Shown here in pieces: positions 35,601 through 46,078 of a stretch of DNA of 64,000 bases. Under the pieces are notes generated by a model. The model saw only the letters and a program-made list of their open reading frames with translations. It did not search any database and was not told where the DNA came from. Source of the stretch: Brachionus manjavacas (lineage: Eukaryota > Rotifera > Eurotatoria > Ploima > Brachionidae); assembly GCA_019054805.1 (NCBI GenBank), contig JAHQIY010000001.1, forward strand, positions 2,308,501 to 2,372,500, written 5' to 3'. How positions within the stretch are numbered: position 1 is the first letter of the stretch; every line of letters starts with the position of its first letter. A program made the translations under genes and the position numbers.

Positions 35601-37872
35601 TTTAGGGTTTCTTAGTTCTAAAGTGCAGAGTATTTAAACAAATAGAAGTTTGAATTGAAGAGATCAAATATAAATTTCATTTTCTATTATAATAAAAGAG
35701 AAAATTTTTTTTCTAAACAATTAACGTAATCATCCGAATTGAGTGACATGTAATAAAAAGTGAACACATTATTAAATTTCAATAATTATTATTCTTTTTT
35801 TTCTTTTTGTTTTCCATTTTTCAATTCTCTCTTCTCTTTGTTTATTTTGGTAAATTTCTTCGTAACCGAAGTTAGTCGATCCAAGAGGCAATCAAGTCGA
35901 GTAAGGAGATGATAAGGCAATACATTACACTCAACTTTGGATGTATATGATATGTATTTTTCTTGTTTTTTTTTTCGATCCTTTTTTGTTAGTGGTATTT
36001 AGTTAATTCTACTAGCATTTTTCTGTAAGTTTTATTTTCAATTTTTTCTAAAAAAAATAAAAATAATAATTATTGAATTATAGGAAAGTTATAAATATAA
36101 AAATTTAAATTTAAAATTAACGAATGCTGCTCTTATTTTGTCTTAAATTTATTAATAATATTTAAAATTTTTTTTTTCATCGCCTACAAGGCGTTCATTG
36201 AATAAATAAATAAATAAAATATTAAACTATTAACAATTGTTAAAACTTATATAAAATTTTTTAAAAATGAAAATTGAATTAACTATTTTTATTAACTATG
36301 CTAAAGTCGGATGTTTTTTTTTTAACATGGGTCAAATTTATTAATTTTTAAGACTTTTCATTAAAATTTAACATCACTCTCTTCTAAAATCACTACTCAT
36401 TTTTTAGTGACATTTCACTAAATTCGGATAATTACATTAATTTTACTTTTCCACTTAAACAAATTATAAATTTTGAAAAATCAAATTTTTTTGACATTAC
36501 ATGTAAAATAACGTAATTATCCGAATTTAGTGACATGTCACTAAAAAATGAGCACTGGTTTTAGAAAAGAGTAATGTTCAATTTTAATGACATGTACAAT
36601 TCAATTTTCATTTTTAAAGAATTTTATATAAACTTTAACAATTGTTAATAGTTTTATAATGTGTTCACATTTTATTAAATGTCACTAAAATTAAATTTTT
36701 ATTTTTTTAAAACAGTTCTCAATTTTGATTAACACGTCACTAAAAAAGAGTACTTTAATTTAAAGACGTGTCACTAAATTCGGATGATTTCGTTATTCTA
36801 TAATTTGAATCTATGAATATAAAAATTTATATGAATTTTAATTAATTCTTAATTTTTTTAATTATTGATAATTTTTGATAAATAAATTAGAGATCAATCA
36901 TTTTGATGTTAATTTGATTATGAACCTTTATTAGACATTGCATGTCTTGTGTGTTGTTGATTTGAAACTTCAATTTGCCAGTATTTAAAAAATCTATCAG
37001 GAAAAAAAAATAAAAATAAAAAACTTGATTTTATTTTGAATAATTTTATTTATTGAGCTTAGAAATATAATAAAATAAAATAATAAGCTTAGAAAATAGT
37101 TAAATGTTTTGGGTGCATGTTTTTGTAATTACATAGCTGAAAAGGATTTTGTTCTCTAAGCATGAACGTACACCCCTCCCATTTATCAGGATTAATATCT
37201 AATGTTTGTACTTTATAATAGTATCATATCGTAGATTGGTTCGACTGCAGCCATCAAATGAATTAGTGGACAATTAAGCACATGATAGTCTAGTTGTCAT
37301 GTTTCTAGCTGGAAAGTGCGCACAAATTTGTCTTTAAATCTTTCCTGGTGTAATTTTGTGAAAATTTGAAATTAAATAAAATTTGTTGAATTAAGAAAAT
37401 TTTTTTCTAACTAAAACCCTCAAGCGAGAAATGAGCTTTGATCAAATAAAATTAAATTTATCACCTAAAAGGTCAAAGAAGCGTGGTGACTGTTATAAAA
37501 ACGCCCAAGCGAGCCCGAGCCAAACAACCAGAAGTTGAAATTGTTGTAAGTATATGGACAATGTGTTTAGTAAATTATCTTTAATGAGAGAAAATTTTTT
37601 GCCAGAACTCGGACACCAGCATTTATTCTATGACTGTCCCTAGGAAAACTAATCACCACAGACCTAAAATTGTTCTAAATGATTCGACTAAAGTCGATTC
37701 AAAAGAGCTGGATAAGTTCATTGAATCGGCGAGTGTTTACTCGTCGATTCGTTACCAGAGTTTTGAACAAACATCGCTCAATACTAGTCATTTGCCGCCA
37801 AGCTACCTCAATTCTGTCGCTTCGTTTACCATTGATAAAGAGCAAATGAAGCGAAATTTCACTTATCTCTAA
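23683..37872 (+). CDS. PIP5K1: Phosphatidylinositol-4-phosphate 5-kinase, type I
   Basis: Twelve exons: 23683-24080, 28810-28927, 28978-29130, 29186-29257, 30623-31077, 31130-31259, 32578-32659, 32879-33298, 33408-33506, 33610-33636, 37472-37545, 37606-37872. Phases close to 764 residues. The enzyme makes PI(4,5)P2 from PI4P at membranes. Seen: a Ser-rich N-terminus; [14 protein letters not shown] and [14 protein letters not shown] (start of the kinase core, about residues 75-133); glycine loop [10 protein letters not shown] with ILKTVQ lysine; [11 protein letters not shown]; catalytic [24 protein letters not shown]; activation loop [16 protein letters not shown]. The glutamate in KKLEH is the type I signature (type II has alanine). 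The C-terminal tail is Ser/Pro-rich and unlike known motifs. Introns one (4.7 kb) and ten (3.8 kb) hold inverted-repeat elements. Exons nine (99 nt) and ten (27 nt) are frame-neutral. An upstream 62-codon frame ends overlapping the start (ATGA). Confidence 0.9.
24561..24940. repeat. Left arm of a long inverted repeat
   Basis: About 380 bp, inverted at about 27738-28165, in PIP5K intron one. Shared stretches include AGCACAATCAACTTAGCAAA, GTATCACTTGCATGAAATGT and AAATCAAATCAATAATTAAT. It could be the terminal repeat of a 3.6-kb element; no transposase frame lies between the arms. Confidence 0.8.
24940..27737. other. Interior between the inverted-repeat arms, no gene
   Basis: Non-coding, AT-rich. 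It holds fragments of the AGAGTTGGTCA MITE family (about 24970-25010 and 25155-25185), a short GC-rich spot (GGGGCCCGGG near 25338), AAAGTACAAAAAGTAC repeats at 25440-25515, and a less AT-rich block at 25690-25870 ending in an ATTATTATAAT tail that may be a SINE or LINE end. Confidence 0.5.
27738..28165. repeat. Right arm of the long inverted repeat
   Basis: Reverse complement of the left arm, with an extra insertion of about 100 bases near 27800-27905. It ends at AGTTGATTGTGCT. Lies 0.65 kb before PIP5K exon two. Confidence 0.8.
29510..30165. repeat. Foldback element of TGACAAAA / TTTTGTCA motifs
   Basis: The left part (29517-29690) has at least five TGACAAA units in one orientation; the right part (30005-30130) has four TTTGTCA/TTGTCA units in the opposite one. 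The right part matches 8341-8450 and 45595-45645. It sits in PIP5K intron four, is non-coding and of unknown class. Confidence 0.6.
33640..35720. other. PIP5K intron ten, first part; nothing recognised
   Basis: Very AT-rich and without a coding frame. Simple similarities between local segments (AAATTTTGAAT-like) are not convincing repeats. Confidence 0.4.
35722..36798. repeat. Nested foldback element with ATCCGAATTTAGTGACA ends
   Basis: The outer ends are inverted copies: 35724 reads AACGTAATCATCCGAATTGA and the right end, reversed, AACGAAATCATCCGAATTTA. A second inverted pair lies inside (36358-36450 against 36505-36590), and a third (36223-36283 against 36600-36660) shares AACTATTAACAATTGTTAA. 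The whole right half can fold back on itself. It lies in PIP5K intron ten. Non-coding. Confidence 0.7.
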
Positions 37873-38972
37873 GGTTATCTATTAAAAGCTCTAGATAAAA
37901 TTAATACTTTTAGCTGATTACTAACAATTTTTTGTTGTTGTTGAAAATTTTATTTTAATCTTTGTTTTATTTAGACTCGGCTGTGACGTGAATAAGCGTG
38001 TTTTTGTCAAAAAAGAAGGATCGAGTCCTTTTTTGTTTTTATAAAACCGATAACAGTCATAGGAAATTTTGGATTCTTTTAATTTGACTCAATTTTTAAA
38101 CAATTTTGAGCTTTATTTTTTTAAAAAAAAATCGAATTTTGTTAAAATCAAAAAAGACGCAATTTTTTGTAAATTTCTCATTTTTTTTCCTAATGATAAA
38201 TTTGATCACTTTCACAATACGGCCATTTTATTTTGTTCTCAGAAACTCATCATCTCCTGCTCTGAATAGGCCTATTATTAGCACAATTAGTCTATTACTT
38301 TTCATTATCAAGTTAATATATTTTTATAATCAAACAATAAAAACTTAAAACAAACTCATTTAAATCACTTGAAATTACTGCCCTAATGAGCGAATTTCTT
38401 TAGAATAATAAAATCTTTAAAGAATTTTTTCTTCTTGATTTTTAATAATTTTACTTCAAAAATAAGGACTCAATTTTTTAGCTATTTTGAAAAAAAACAA
38501 AATTATCAATTATCTATGAACACATATTTTTCTCTTTTTCTCGAATTTTTTTATTTTGAGCTTTTAAATAAATTAATTTAATTTTTTTACTCAATTGAAC
38601 TTTTAAATAATTTTTGAATTTCAAAGCGTAAAGCAGATAATTTGAATTCATGAGAAATTGAGCTAATGAAGAAGTGGTTGCTAATTTTGAGAAATTTTTA
38701 ATTCTGTTAATAAAGCTAGAATTCGTTCGGAATAAAAATTGGTGATCATGATCACATGATCAAAACTTAACAGATTAAAATCGAAATAAAATGATGAAAA
38801 ATCTTTTTTAAAATACTTTTTGATAGAACACAAAATATTTAATTTTTTAATGAAATAGAAAAGAAAATTTTTTTGCCAATTGATCTTTGATTAATTTTTA
38901 TAAAATATTTATTTGAAAATTTTAAATCCACTTTAAAGCGTCCAAATTATGGCTTTTTAAATGATATTTTTT
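37873..38972. other. Downstream of PIP5K, no gene seen
   Basis: The 3' UTR and flank of PIP5K: AATAAA occurs near 38335. Two overlapping short frames at 38069-38348 are phenylalanine/lysine-rich and not credible proteins. Confidence 0.45.
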
Positions 38973-39103
38973 CAGAGTTGGTAAAAAGTCAAAGTCAAGT
39001 CAGGACTTTGACTTTGAAATTATTTTAGATCCAAGTCAAAGTCAGACTTTGACTTTGACTTTTAACGATTCTGACTTTAAAGTTTGACTTTTGACCAACT
39101 CTG
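38973..39103. mobile_element. 131-bp MITE with CAGAGTTGGT ends
   Basis: The ends are inverted: CAGAGTTGGTAAAAAGTCAA on the left and TTTGACTTTTGACCAACTCTG on the right differ at one or two bases. The interior is built from repeated AAGTCAAAGTC. TA follows the right end, but TT precedes the left. The CAG-GTTGG end and TA suggest a Tc1/mariner-derived MITE; related pieces lie at 24970 and 25155. Confidence 0.7.
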
Positions 39104-39708
39104 TATTTTTTATATTAATTAAAATAAAATTAGCGAAACAAAGTTAGATTTTGTATTGCAAAATTTCAAAACCATGGTCAGATCATTTGTATTTATCTTG
39201 ATTCGACAAATTTACAAGGTGCTCAGTTTTTAAAATTAAGTGGACGCGTCTACCATTTATGAATAAAGGAAATTAAAATAAAATCGAGTTTTTGGTTAAA
39301 AAAAAGTTTTAAAAAAAATCTATCTAAAATAATGGATTTAAAACGTAATTTAGAAAAATTTTAAATATAATCAAAAAATATCTAAAGGAGAATTGTGGTA
39401 TTTTACTTTGATCCTCTCCAGAAATCAAAAAAAAATTTTTTAATCATTTTTTTTTAAATACAGATCTCTATATATTTTGAATTTGTTTTTAAACTAGTTT
39501 CGAATTAATATCAATATAAACTAGAAGTTTTAATTTGGAGCTTTTTTTTTTCATTTTTTTTTCTTTTTTATATGAAAAGAATTCCATTCTTCACAATTAA
39601 GTCCAAGAACCAGGAGACGCGTTACACAAAACGTAGAATTGTTGAACTCACCCCTGGATATTTATATTCAAAGAATAATCTAACGCAATCGAAATCAAAT
39701 CATTTTTA

Positions 39709-42340
39709 ATAGCCTGCGCTATTAAATAAAAGAATGAGAGAGAGAGGGAGAGAATATAAAATGATTCTTCTGTACTTTTTTATTAATCATAAAAAGGAAA
39801 AACAACAATATTTAAAGAAATCCAGCAAGGCTTCAGAAGACCGGGGTCTTTTAGAGAGGGACATTACGCCCTCGCCGCGTGAGAACGGTTCCCGACGTTC
39901 GGGGAGAACAAAAAAACTAACAAAAAAGAAAACAAATAAACAAGCAAAATAAAAAAAATTATGCATGTAGTTGTTTTGTTTATCGGTGACCTCCGTGATA
40001 CGGTTCTTTGGTCCCCTCGAGTCGCGAGCTCTGGCCAAAGTCGCTCGGAAACCGAGGCCTCTACCCCGTCCCATAACAGTTCCGAACAGGGTGTCCAAGC
40101 GGACACTAATCTGTGAGTCGGGGTATAGTCCGATTTCCCGACCTGGTGTTGAGACAGATGCGTCTGCGGATTCGATAGACGTCTCAGTCTCGCTGTTGGT
40201 CGCTTCCGTTGGAGTGGATTCCTCCGACCTGCTTCGATCTGTTAGTTTGTGTTTTTCGTCTATCGGTACCGAGCAGGAAATATAATTTTCCGGTTCGCAA
40301 ACCATCAGCTGCCCTTCGTGTCGACCGGATCATTTGCAGGAGCCATCTATTTTCCTGGATTTTGTTCATGGTCAAGAACAATGGTAGATGCGGTCACCTT
40401 TCAATAATGCGGCATCTTAGCAGTCCACAACGCACTCGGCCATCATTCTCCCAGATCCACTCTTCCACCGCGCTGCAGGTAAAATGGGGCATTGCGATAT
40501 TCTACATCGAACTCGATTAACCACCTTGTTAACCTTGGCGCTGGATCCTTAATGTCTTTAAACCAAACCAAAAGCTTATGGTCAGTCACCATGGTAAATT
40601 TTCTACCATAGGGAACATATTTGAAATGCCCAATAGCTAACGCAATCGCTAACAGTTCATGTCAGCCACCGAATACTGCCTCTGCTGCTTTGTAAATATT
40701 TTTTTCTCCAATAAGCAACAGGTCTCGACGTTCTTTTGTATTTTTGACTTAAAACTGCCCCCGCACTGTGTTCGCTAGCATTTTTTTCCAGTGTCAAATT
40801 TTCTTCGAAATTTGGAAGAAATAGAATACCCTTTTACCCGTCATCCGGTGTTGTCAGACATGTCCGGATCTCATCAAAGCTTGCCTGCCTTTTCTCATTC
40901 CACTCAAAATATTTAATTTATTCGGTTGCCTCTTGCAGTAGACCTGCTATTTCAGAAAAACCTTTAACAAAACGTCTATAGTGGTTCGCCAGCCTTAAAA
41001 AACTTTGCAATTGCTTTATTGCTTTTGGTCTTTCGTATTTAAACAAAACTTCTTTTTTACTTGCCGAGGTCATAACGGTGCCATTACAGATAATATGAAC
41101 GAGATATTCAATGGATTAGACGAATCAATCGCACTTTTCACAATTATTTTTTAAAAATGGAGTTCGGATCCGTTCAAGCATCATTCGTACATGAATTCAA
41201 TGCTCCTTCAATGTCTTCGAGAAAATAATAATGTCGTCCAAATATACCAGTTTTTGGCTTGTCCTCCTCCTTTATTTTAATCTGATGATAGCCCGAAGTT
41301 AAATCGAGTAAGAGAAATTAAGTCGCTCCGTTCAGCATCGCGATCTATGTTACTATTTTTTGGCTATTGGTTTACTGTTCATTATTTCTATTCCATGTTT
41401 GCATTTGCTTTATTTGTTATCGAATTTAAATCCTTCCCTAAAATATCGGAGAAATCGTATTCGATTATTAACTTGTGTTTAGAAATATTTTCGGTCTCGG
41501 TATTTTTCGATTCTTCCACAGTTTAATAGCGTGCGCTATTAAATTAAATTGCGAGAAAAAGGGGAGAAAAAATAAAAGAAAGATTCTTCTCTAGCTTCTT
41601 TATTCTACACTTTCTAAAACAAAATATATAAATGGAGATCCAGCAAGACTGGGGTCTTCTAAGGGGGAAATTACGCCCTCGCCGCGTGAGAACGGTTCCC
41701 GACGTTCGGGGAGTGAAAATAAAACAAAATAAAATAAAAATAACAATATCAAATAAAATAAAGGCAAAAGCAGAAAAAAAACAAAAAATAGAAGTAAATA
41801 TCTAATCGTGTGGTCCCTCCGTGATTTGGTTTGTGGGTCCTATTGAGCCCCGAACTCTTGCCATCGTCGCGGAGAGACCTAGGCCTCTACCACGCCCAAT
41901 TACTGCTCCGAGCAGGGTTTCCACGCGGACACTGATTTGGGAGTCGCGGTATAAACGGATTCTCCGACCTGGTGTGGAGACGGAAGTTTTCTCCGAACCG
42001 GTAGCCAGGTTGATCTCCATGTTTGTGGTTTCCTTGGGGTTGGATTCTCCAGACCAGTTCAGTTCCGTTGGTTTGGGGATGTAGTCCAGTGGTACCCAGC
42101 AGGTGATGTAGTTCTCCGGAACGCACACCATAAGTTGCCCTTCGAAGGGAGTGTTCCAGATCATCTGCATGAGCCACTTGTTCTCCTGGATTTTGTTTAT
42201 TGTTCTGAACAGTAGTGGGACGGGCCGCCTTTCAACATCGCGGCAACTGAGAAGTGAACCCCATTCGCGACCAACATGTTCCATTAAGGCTCTTTGACGA
42301 CGAAAATTTGAAATCATCATCGCTTTGAGTGAAATGAACG
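39709..42340 (-). mobile_element. Degenerate Ty3/gypsy-like retrotransposon between direct repeats
   Basis: Direct repeats of about 0.75 kb (39709-40440 and about 41521-42270) flank 1.1 kb of minus-strand sequence whose broken translation includes the RNase H-like VTDHKLLVWFKDIKDPAPRL TRWL segment and the polymerase piece FLEDIEGALNS, as in Ty3/gypsy elements. The order is repeat, RT/RNase H, repeat. The repeats share GCCCTCGCCGCGTGAGAACG and end near a palindrome (TTTAATAGCG..CGCTATTAAA at 41522). They also hold related reading frames (41802-42320, 172 codons; 39787-40305), so they may be LTRs or duplicated coding ends. Stops throughout; inactive. Confidence 0.6.
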
Positions 42341-42824
42341 AGGAAGTAATGATAAATATTGACTGGCTGTTCGACTAAACTTCTCTGAGTGCTGTCTCGA
42401 TATAACCGTACAACATAGTTCTTGTGGTAGGGGTTTTAACTCGTGGTTTTCTTGATACTCCACTCCAGTCTTCGTACTGAAAGTGATCGAAAAATAAATC
42501 CTTTTAAATACGTGTAAATTCGTCAGAACAACTTGTCTAAAGCTTGTTCAAAAATTGGGCACCAATCTTAAATGTTTTCTTGGTCTAGTAATTTAACTAA
42601 TAATTTATATGTCCTTGATGGATGGACGTCTGTAATGGATAGTGGTGGATTAATAAAAAAATATTTAATTTAATAGTAACTTTATAATTTAAGTTATATC
42701 TTAACTGAACTAAAATCCCCAAACTAAAAATTAAACAAGCAAATTTATGAAGAAATGAAACAAACTAAAATAAACAAATTTTTGCAATTAACAATTTATT
42801 TTAGGCTTATATTATTATTATTTA

Positions 42825-45560
42825 ATTTATTTATTTGTTTTCTGTACCGAGCTAGAGCTCCTTCAGAATAAGTTTAAAATAAAATAAAATTAAAGTTAAT
42901 AAAATTAAAATTAATAAAATTAAAAAAAAAAAAAAAAGAATCAAAAAAGAGTAAATAAGCTAAAAAAATGAAAGTCGAAAAGACATAAATTGGAAAAGAT
43001 TGTTACATGTGGCACATGTTTAAATAGTTCAAGTTTCAGGAAAAAAAGAAGAAAAAGTAAGGTAGCAATTACACAATGGAGTTGGGTATTCAATATATCT
43101 TGATTCGAAACCTTCTTTGTATTCTTTCATCAGTCTTTCAACCAATGGAATAGAAAGACTCAGTACTGTCCCAACATATTTCTCACTCAACTCAAAAAGA
43201 CGATTCGAGACTATTAGTAATTTTAGTTTATTAAAAGCTTCATGTTGCACGATGTTGGAGGGAGTATCATATTTTAACTTAAGGATAGATCTTACTGCTG
43301 TATTCTGAATTGCTTGTAGTTTTTTGATATTATTTTCTGAAAATGAATTCAAGCAAGGAATAGAATAGTCTAAAATCGATCCGACTAAAGATTTATATAA
43401 ATTTCCTAGTGTGTTTTGATTGAAACCCCATTTTTTGTTTGACAATATCTTAATAATATTTAGCCTTTTGTTGCAGCGTTCTTTAATTTCGTCTACTAGT
43501 ATATTAAAGTTTAACTTAGAATCAAATTTAATACCAAGAAACTTGATTTCTTTTTGGCTCACTATTCTATTTCCATAGATTTTTAAGTTTAGATTATCAG
43601 CGTCTTTTTTGTACCTAGAAAAGACTACTGAACACGACTTTTCAGCTGATATCTTCATTTTCCATTTAATGAGCCATTGTTCTAGTTCGTTGGTGTATTT
43701 ATTTATCTTATTTTCTAGGTTCCCTTTCTTGTTATAAATGAAGAATGTTACTAGATCATCTGTGAAAAGCAGAGAGTATTCATTATTTGTTTTGTTTCTT
43801 TTTGGGATGTCATTAATATATATACTAAATAAAAGAGGACTAATTACTGAGCCTTGAGGAACACCTGCAGTTATTTTATATTCTTCGCTCAGATGATCAT
43901 TTACATTTACCTTAAATGTCCTACTATCTAAAAAGGATCTAATCCAGTTAGTCAAGTAATGAGTTGGATTCATTTTAATCAATTTAAAAAGTAGACCTTC
44001 ATGCCAAACCCTATCAAAGGCTTTAGAAATATCAAAAAAAAGGCCACAAACTCTTTTTTTTCTATTAAATGATTCCACAATTTTTTGAATTAAAAAGAAA
44101 AGATTATCTGATGTTCGCCGGTGTTTCCTAAATCCAGATTGCTCCTGGATAAGAAGTGAATTTTGTTCCAAATAAATGTAAAATCTTGAAAATACTATGC
44201 GTTCCAGGGGCTTTCCTAAACAACTCGTCTACTAATTGGTCTATAATTTATAGGATCTTGTAAAGAAGAGGCTTTTTTTTGAAACATAGTAATGTTCGAT
44301 GTTCTCCATGCTTTAGGGACTCTACCTTCTCGAAGAGATAAATTAAAAATTAATAATTTCATATATAATTTCTATTAATGAATTTCTAGGTAAGTTTTTT
44401 AACATTAGATTATGAATTTGGTCAGGTTCTGATGCCTCTTCATTTTTCAATTTTTTTAAAGCCATAATTAATTCATTTAAGCAAATTGGATCATTAAAAC
44501 TAGACTTATCGTAATTTCGAAAGAATTCAGAGTTAGAATTAAGTATTTCGAAATCTTTATCAAGATCTATTAAATCAGAATTGGGACTAAATATTGAAGA
44601 TAGGAGTTCTCCAAAGCATTTTCCCTTTTCTTCATTAGTTTTGAATTCCTTGTCATTTAAAAACAAATTAGGGATTAAATTTGATCCTTTTTTTGATCTA
44701 AATTTATTTATTTTTTCCAGAATGGTCTACTTGTCAGTGGGTTTTTTCCCATTTTCTCAATAAAATCAAACCAATTTTGATTCCAGAATTTTTTTAAAGA
44801 GGCCTTTAACTCAAATGTAAGTTGAATAAATTTTTTCTTGAGATTTTGACAGCGAGTTTTTTAAAAGTTTCTTCTTACTTTCCTGCGTTCTTTTATCAGA
44901 ATAACAATGTTCGGGGGAAGACCGGTTTTATAGATTTTCTGAGAATGATAAGGAATGCTTTTATGTGAAGTAGAAATAATTTTTTCTGTAATTTTATCAT
45001 TTAGTTGATCTATTGTGAGGGAATTTTCAGTGATATTCACTATTTGAGAATTTAAAATCTCGCTGAATAATTTTCAGTTTGCTTTCTTATAGTTAAACTT
45101 TTTAGCTGCTGATTTATTTTCTAATTGATAGTCCATAGAAATCGATGCTTCGATTGGGAAATGGTCCCTAGTCATGTCTTGACTATTTAGGACACAAAAG
45201 TCGGTAATTTTGTCAATTAATGAAGATGAAACTAAAAAAAGATCAAGAATTTCAAAGTAATTCCTATTAAAAATATTGAAAGTAGGACGCTTATCATTGA
45301 TTACTGAAAAGTCTAACTCATTTATTATTCTTTCCAACATTATGCCGTTTTCATTTTCCCCTACGCAGCCTAATTGCTTTGTTCTGGCGTTAAGATCACC
45401 ACCTAAAATGTAGTTTCTACATTTTTTATTAAGGTATTGTCGTTTTCATTTTGTAAGACAACTAATGGTTTCTTTGATTCATTTTCGGTGAGCTCTTTTT
45501 CATTTGGATCAGATTCGGGAAATCTCTTGGTTTGATTTTTTGTTTGGAAAAAATTTTCAG
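42825..45560 (-). mobile_element. Non-LTR retrotransposon (LINE), 2.7 kb, frameshifted
   Basis: In 5' to 3' order on the minus strand: a trace of a hydrophilic ORF1-like frame (45560-45440); the C-terminal half of an AP endonuclease (45430-45074; GGDLNAR, LDLFLVSSS, DHFPIE); start of the reverse transcriptase (44810-44343; ALKKLKNEEASEPDQIHN); and its core as a 380-codon frame at 44171-43029 (QSGFRKHRRTSDN, LFFDISKAFDRVWH, AGVPQGSVISPLLFSIYIND, LLFTDDLVTF, VVFSRYKK, FLGIKFDSKL). The frame is broken between 44172 and 44350. The catalytic box is FTDD rather than FADD/YADD. The 3' tail at 42830-42870 carries CTGAAGGAGCTCTAGCTCGG. Relatives of the tail lie at 21.7, 45.8 and 52.9 kb. Confidence 0.85.
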
Positions 45561-45594
45561 TCTCATTCTCTACAAATAAATAAAATAAATAATT

Positions 45595-45645
45595 ATTTTA
45601 GTCATCTTAAAAAAATTAAATTTGTCTCCCCCAAAAAATTTAAGC
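45595..45645. repeat. Fragment of the TTTTGTCA foldback repeat
   Basis: GTCATCTTAAAAAAATTAAA and CCAAAAAATTTAAGCC match 30108-30160 almost exactly. It directly abuts the 5' end of the LINE. Confidence 0.6.
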
Positions 45646-45819
45646 CAATAAAAACGTTTATAAAATAAATTGTCAATATTTATTTTTTAATAAATTATCA
45701 TATATCTATTTTTTATTCCAGGTTATTAACTCTTACAAACTTTATTCATATTTTTATTTTTTGATTTTATTTTACTTAACTTTTTTAATTTTTAATTTTA
45801 CTTAACTTAATTTTTTATT

Positions 45820-45875
45820 TTTTATTTTTTTTCTGAAGGAGCTTTAGCTCGGTACAGTTAACAAATAAATAAATA
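45820..45875 (+). mobile_element. LINE 3' tail, opposite strand
   Basis: CTGAAGGAGCTTTAGCTCGG followed by ACAAATAAATAAATAAA is the same 3' end as the LINE at 42825-45560, inverted. It is 5'-truncated; no coding part could be recognised before it. Confidence 0.6.
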
Positions 45876-46078
45876 AAAAATAATAATTGTCAAAAGGAGT
45901 AAAATAATTTTATATATTCCAAAAAAAATTGTATTTAAAAAAAACAAAAGTGGTCTATTTTATTTGTTTGTTAAAAAAAAAACAACATCTACTTAAACAA
46001 ATTCAAACATCTTGTAAATTTTTTTTCATAATTAAAAATCCAGCAATAAATTTACTTAAGTAAAAATATTTACATAAA

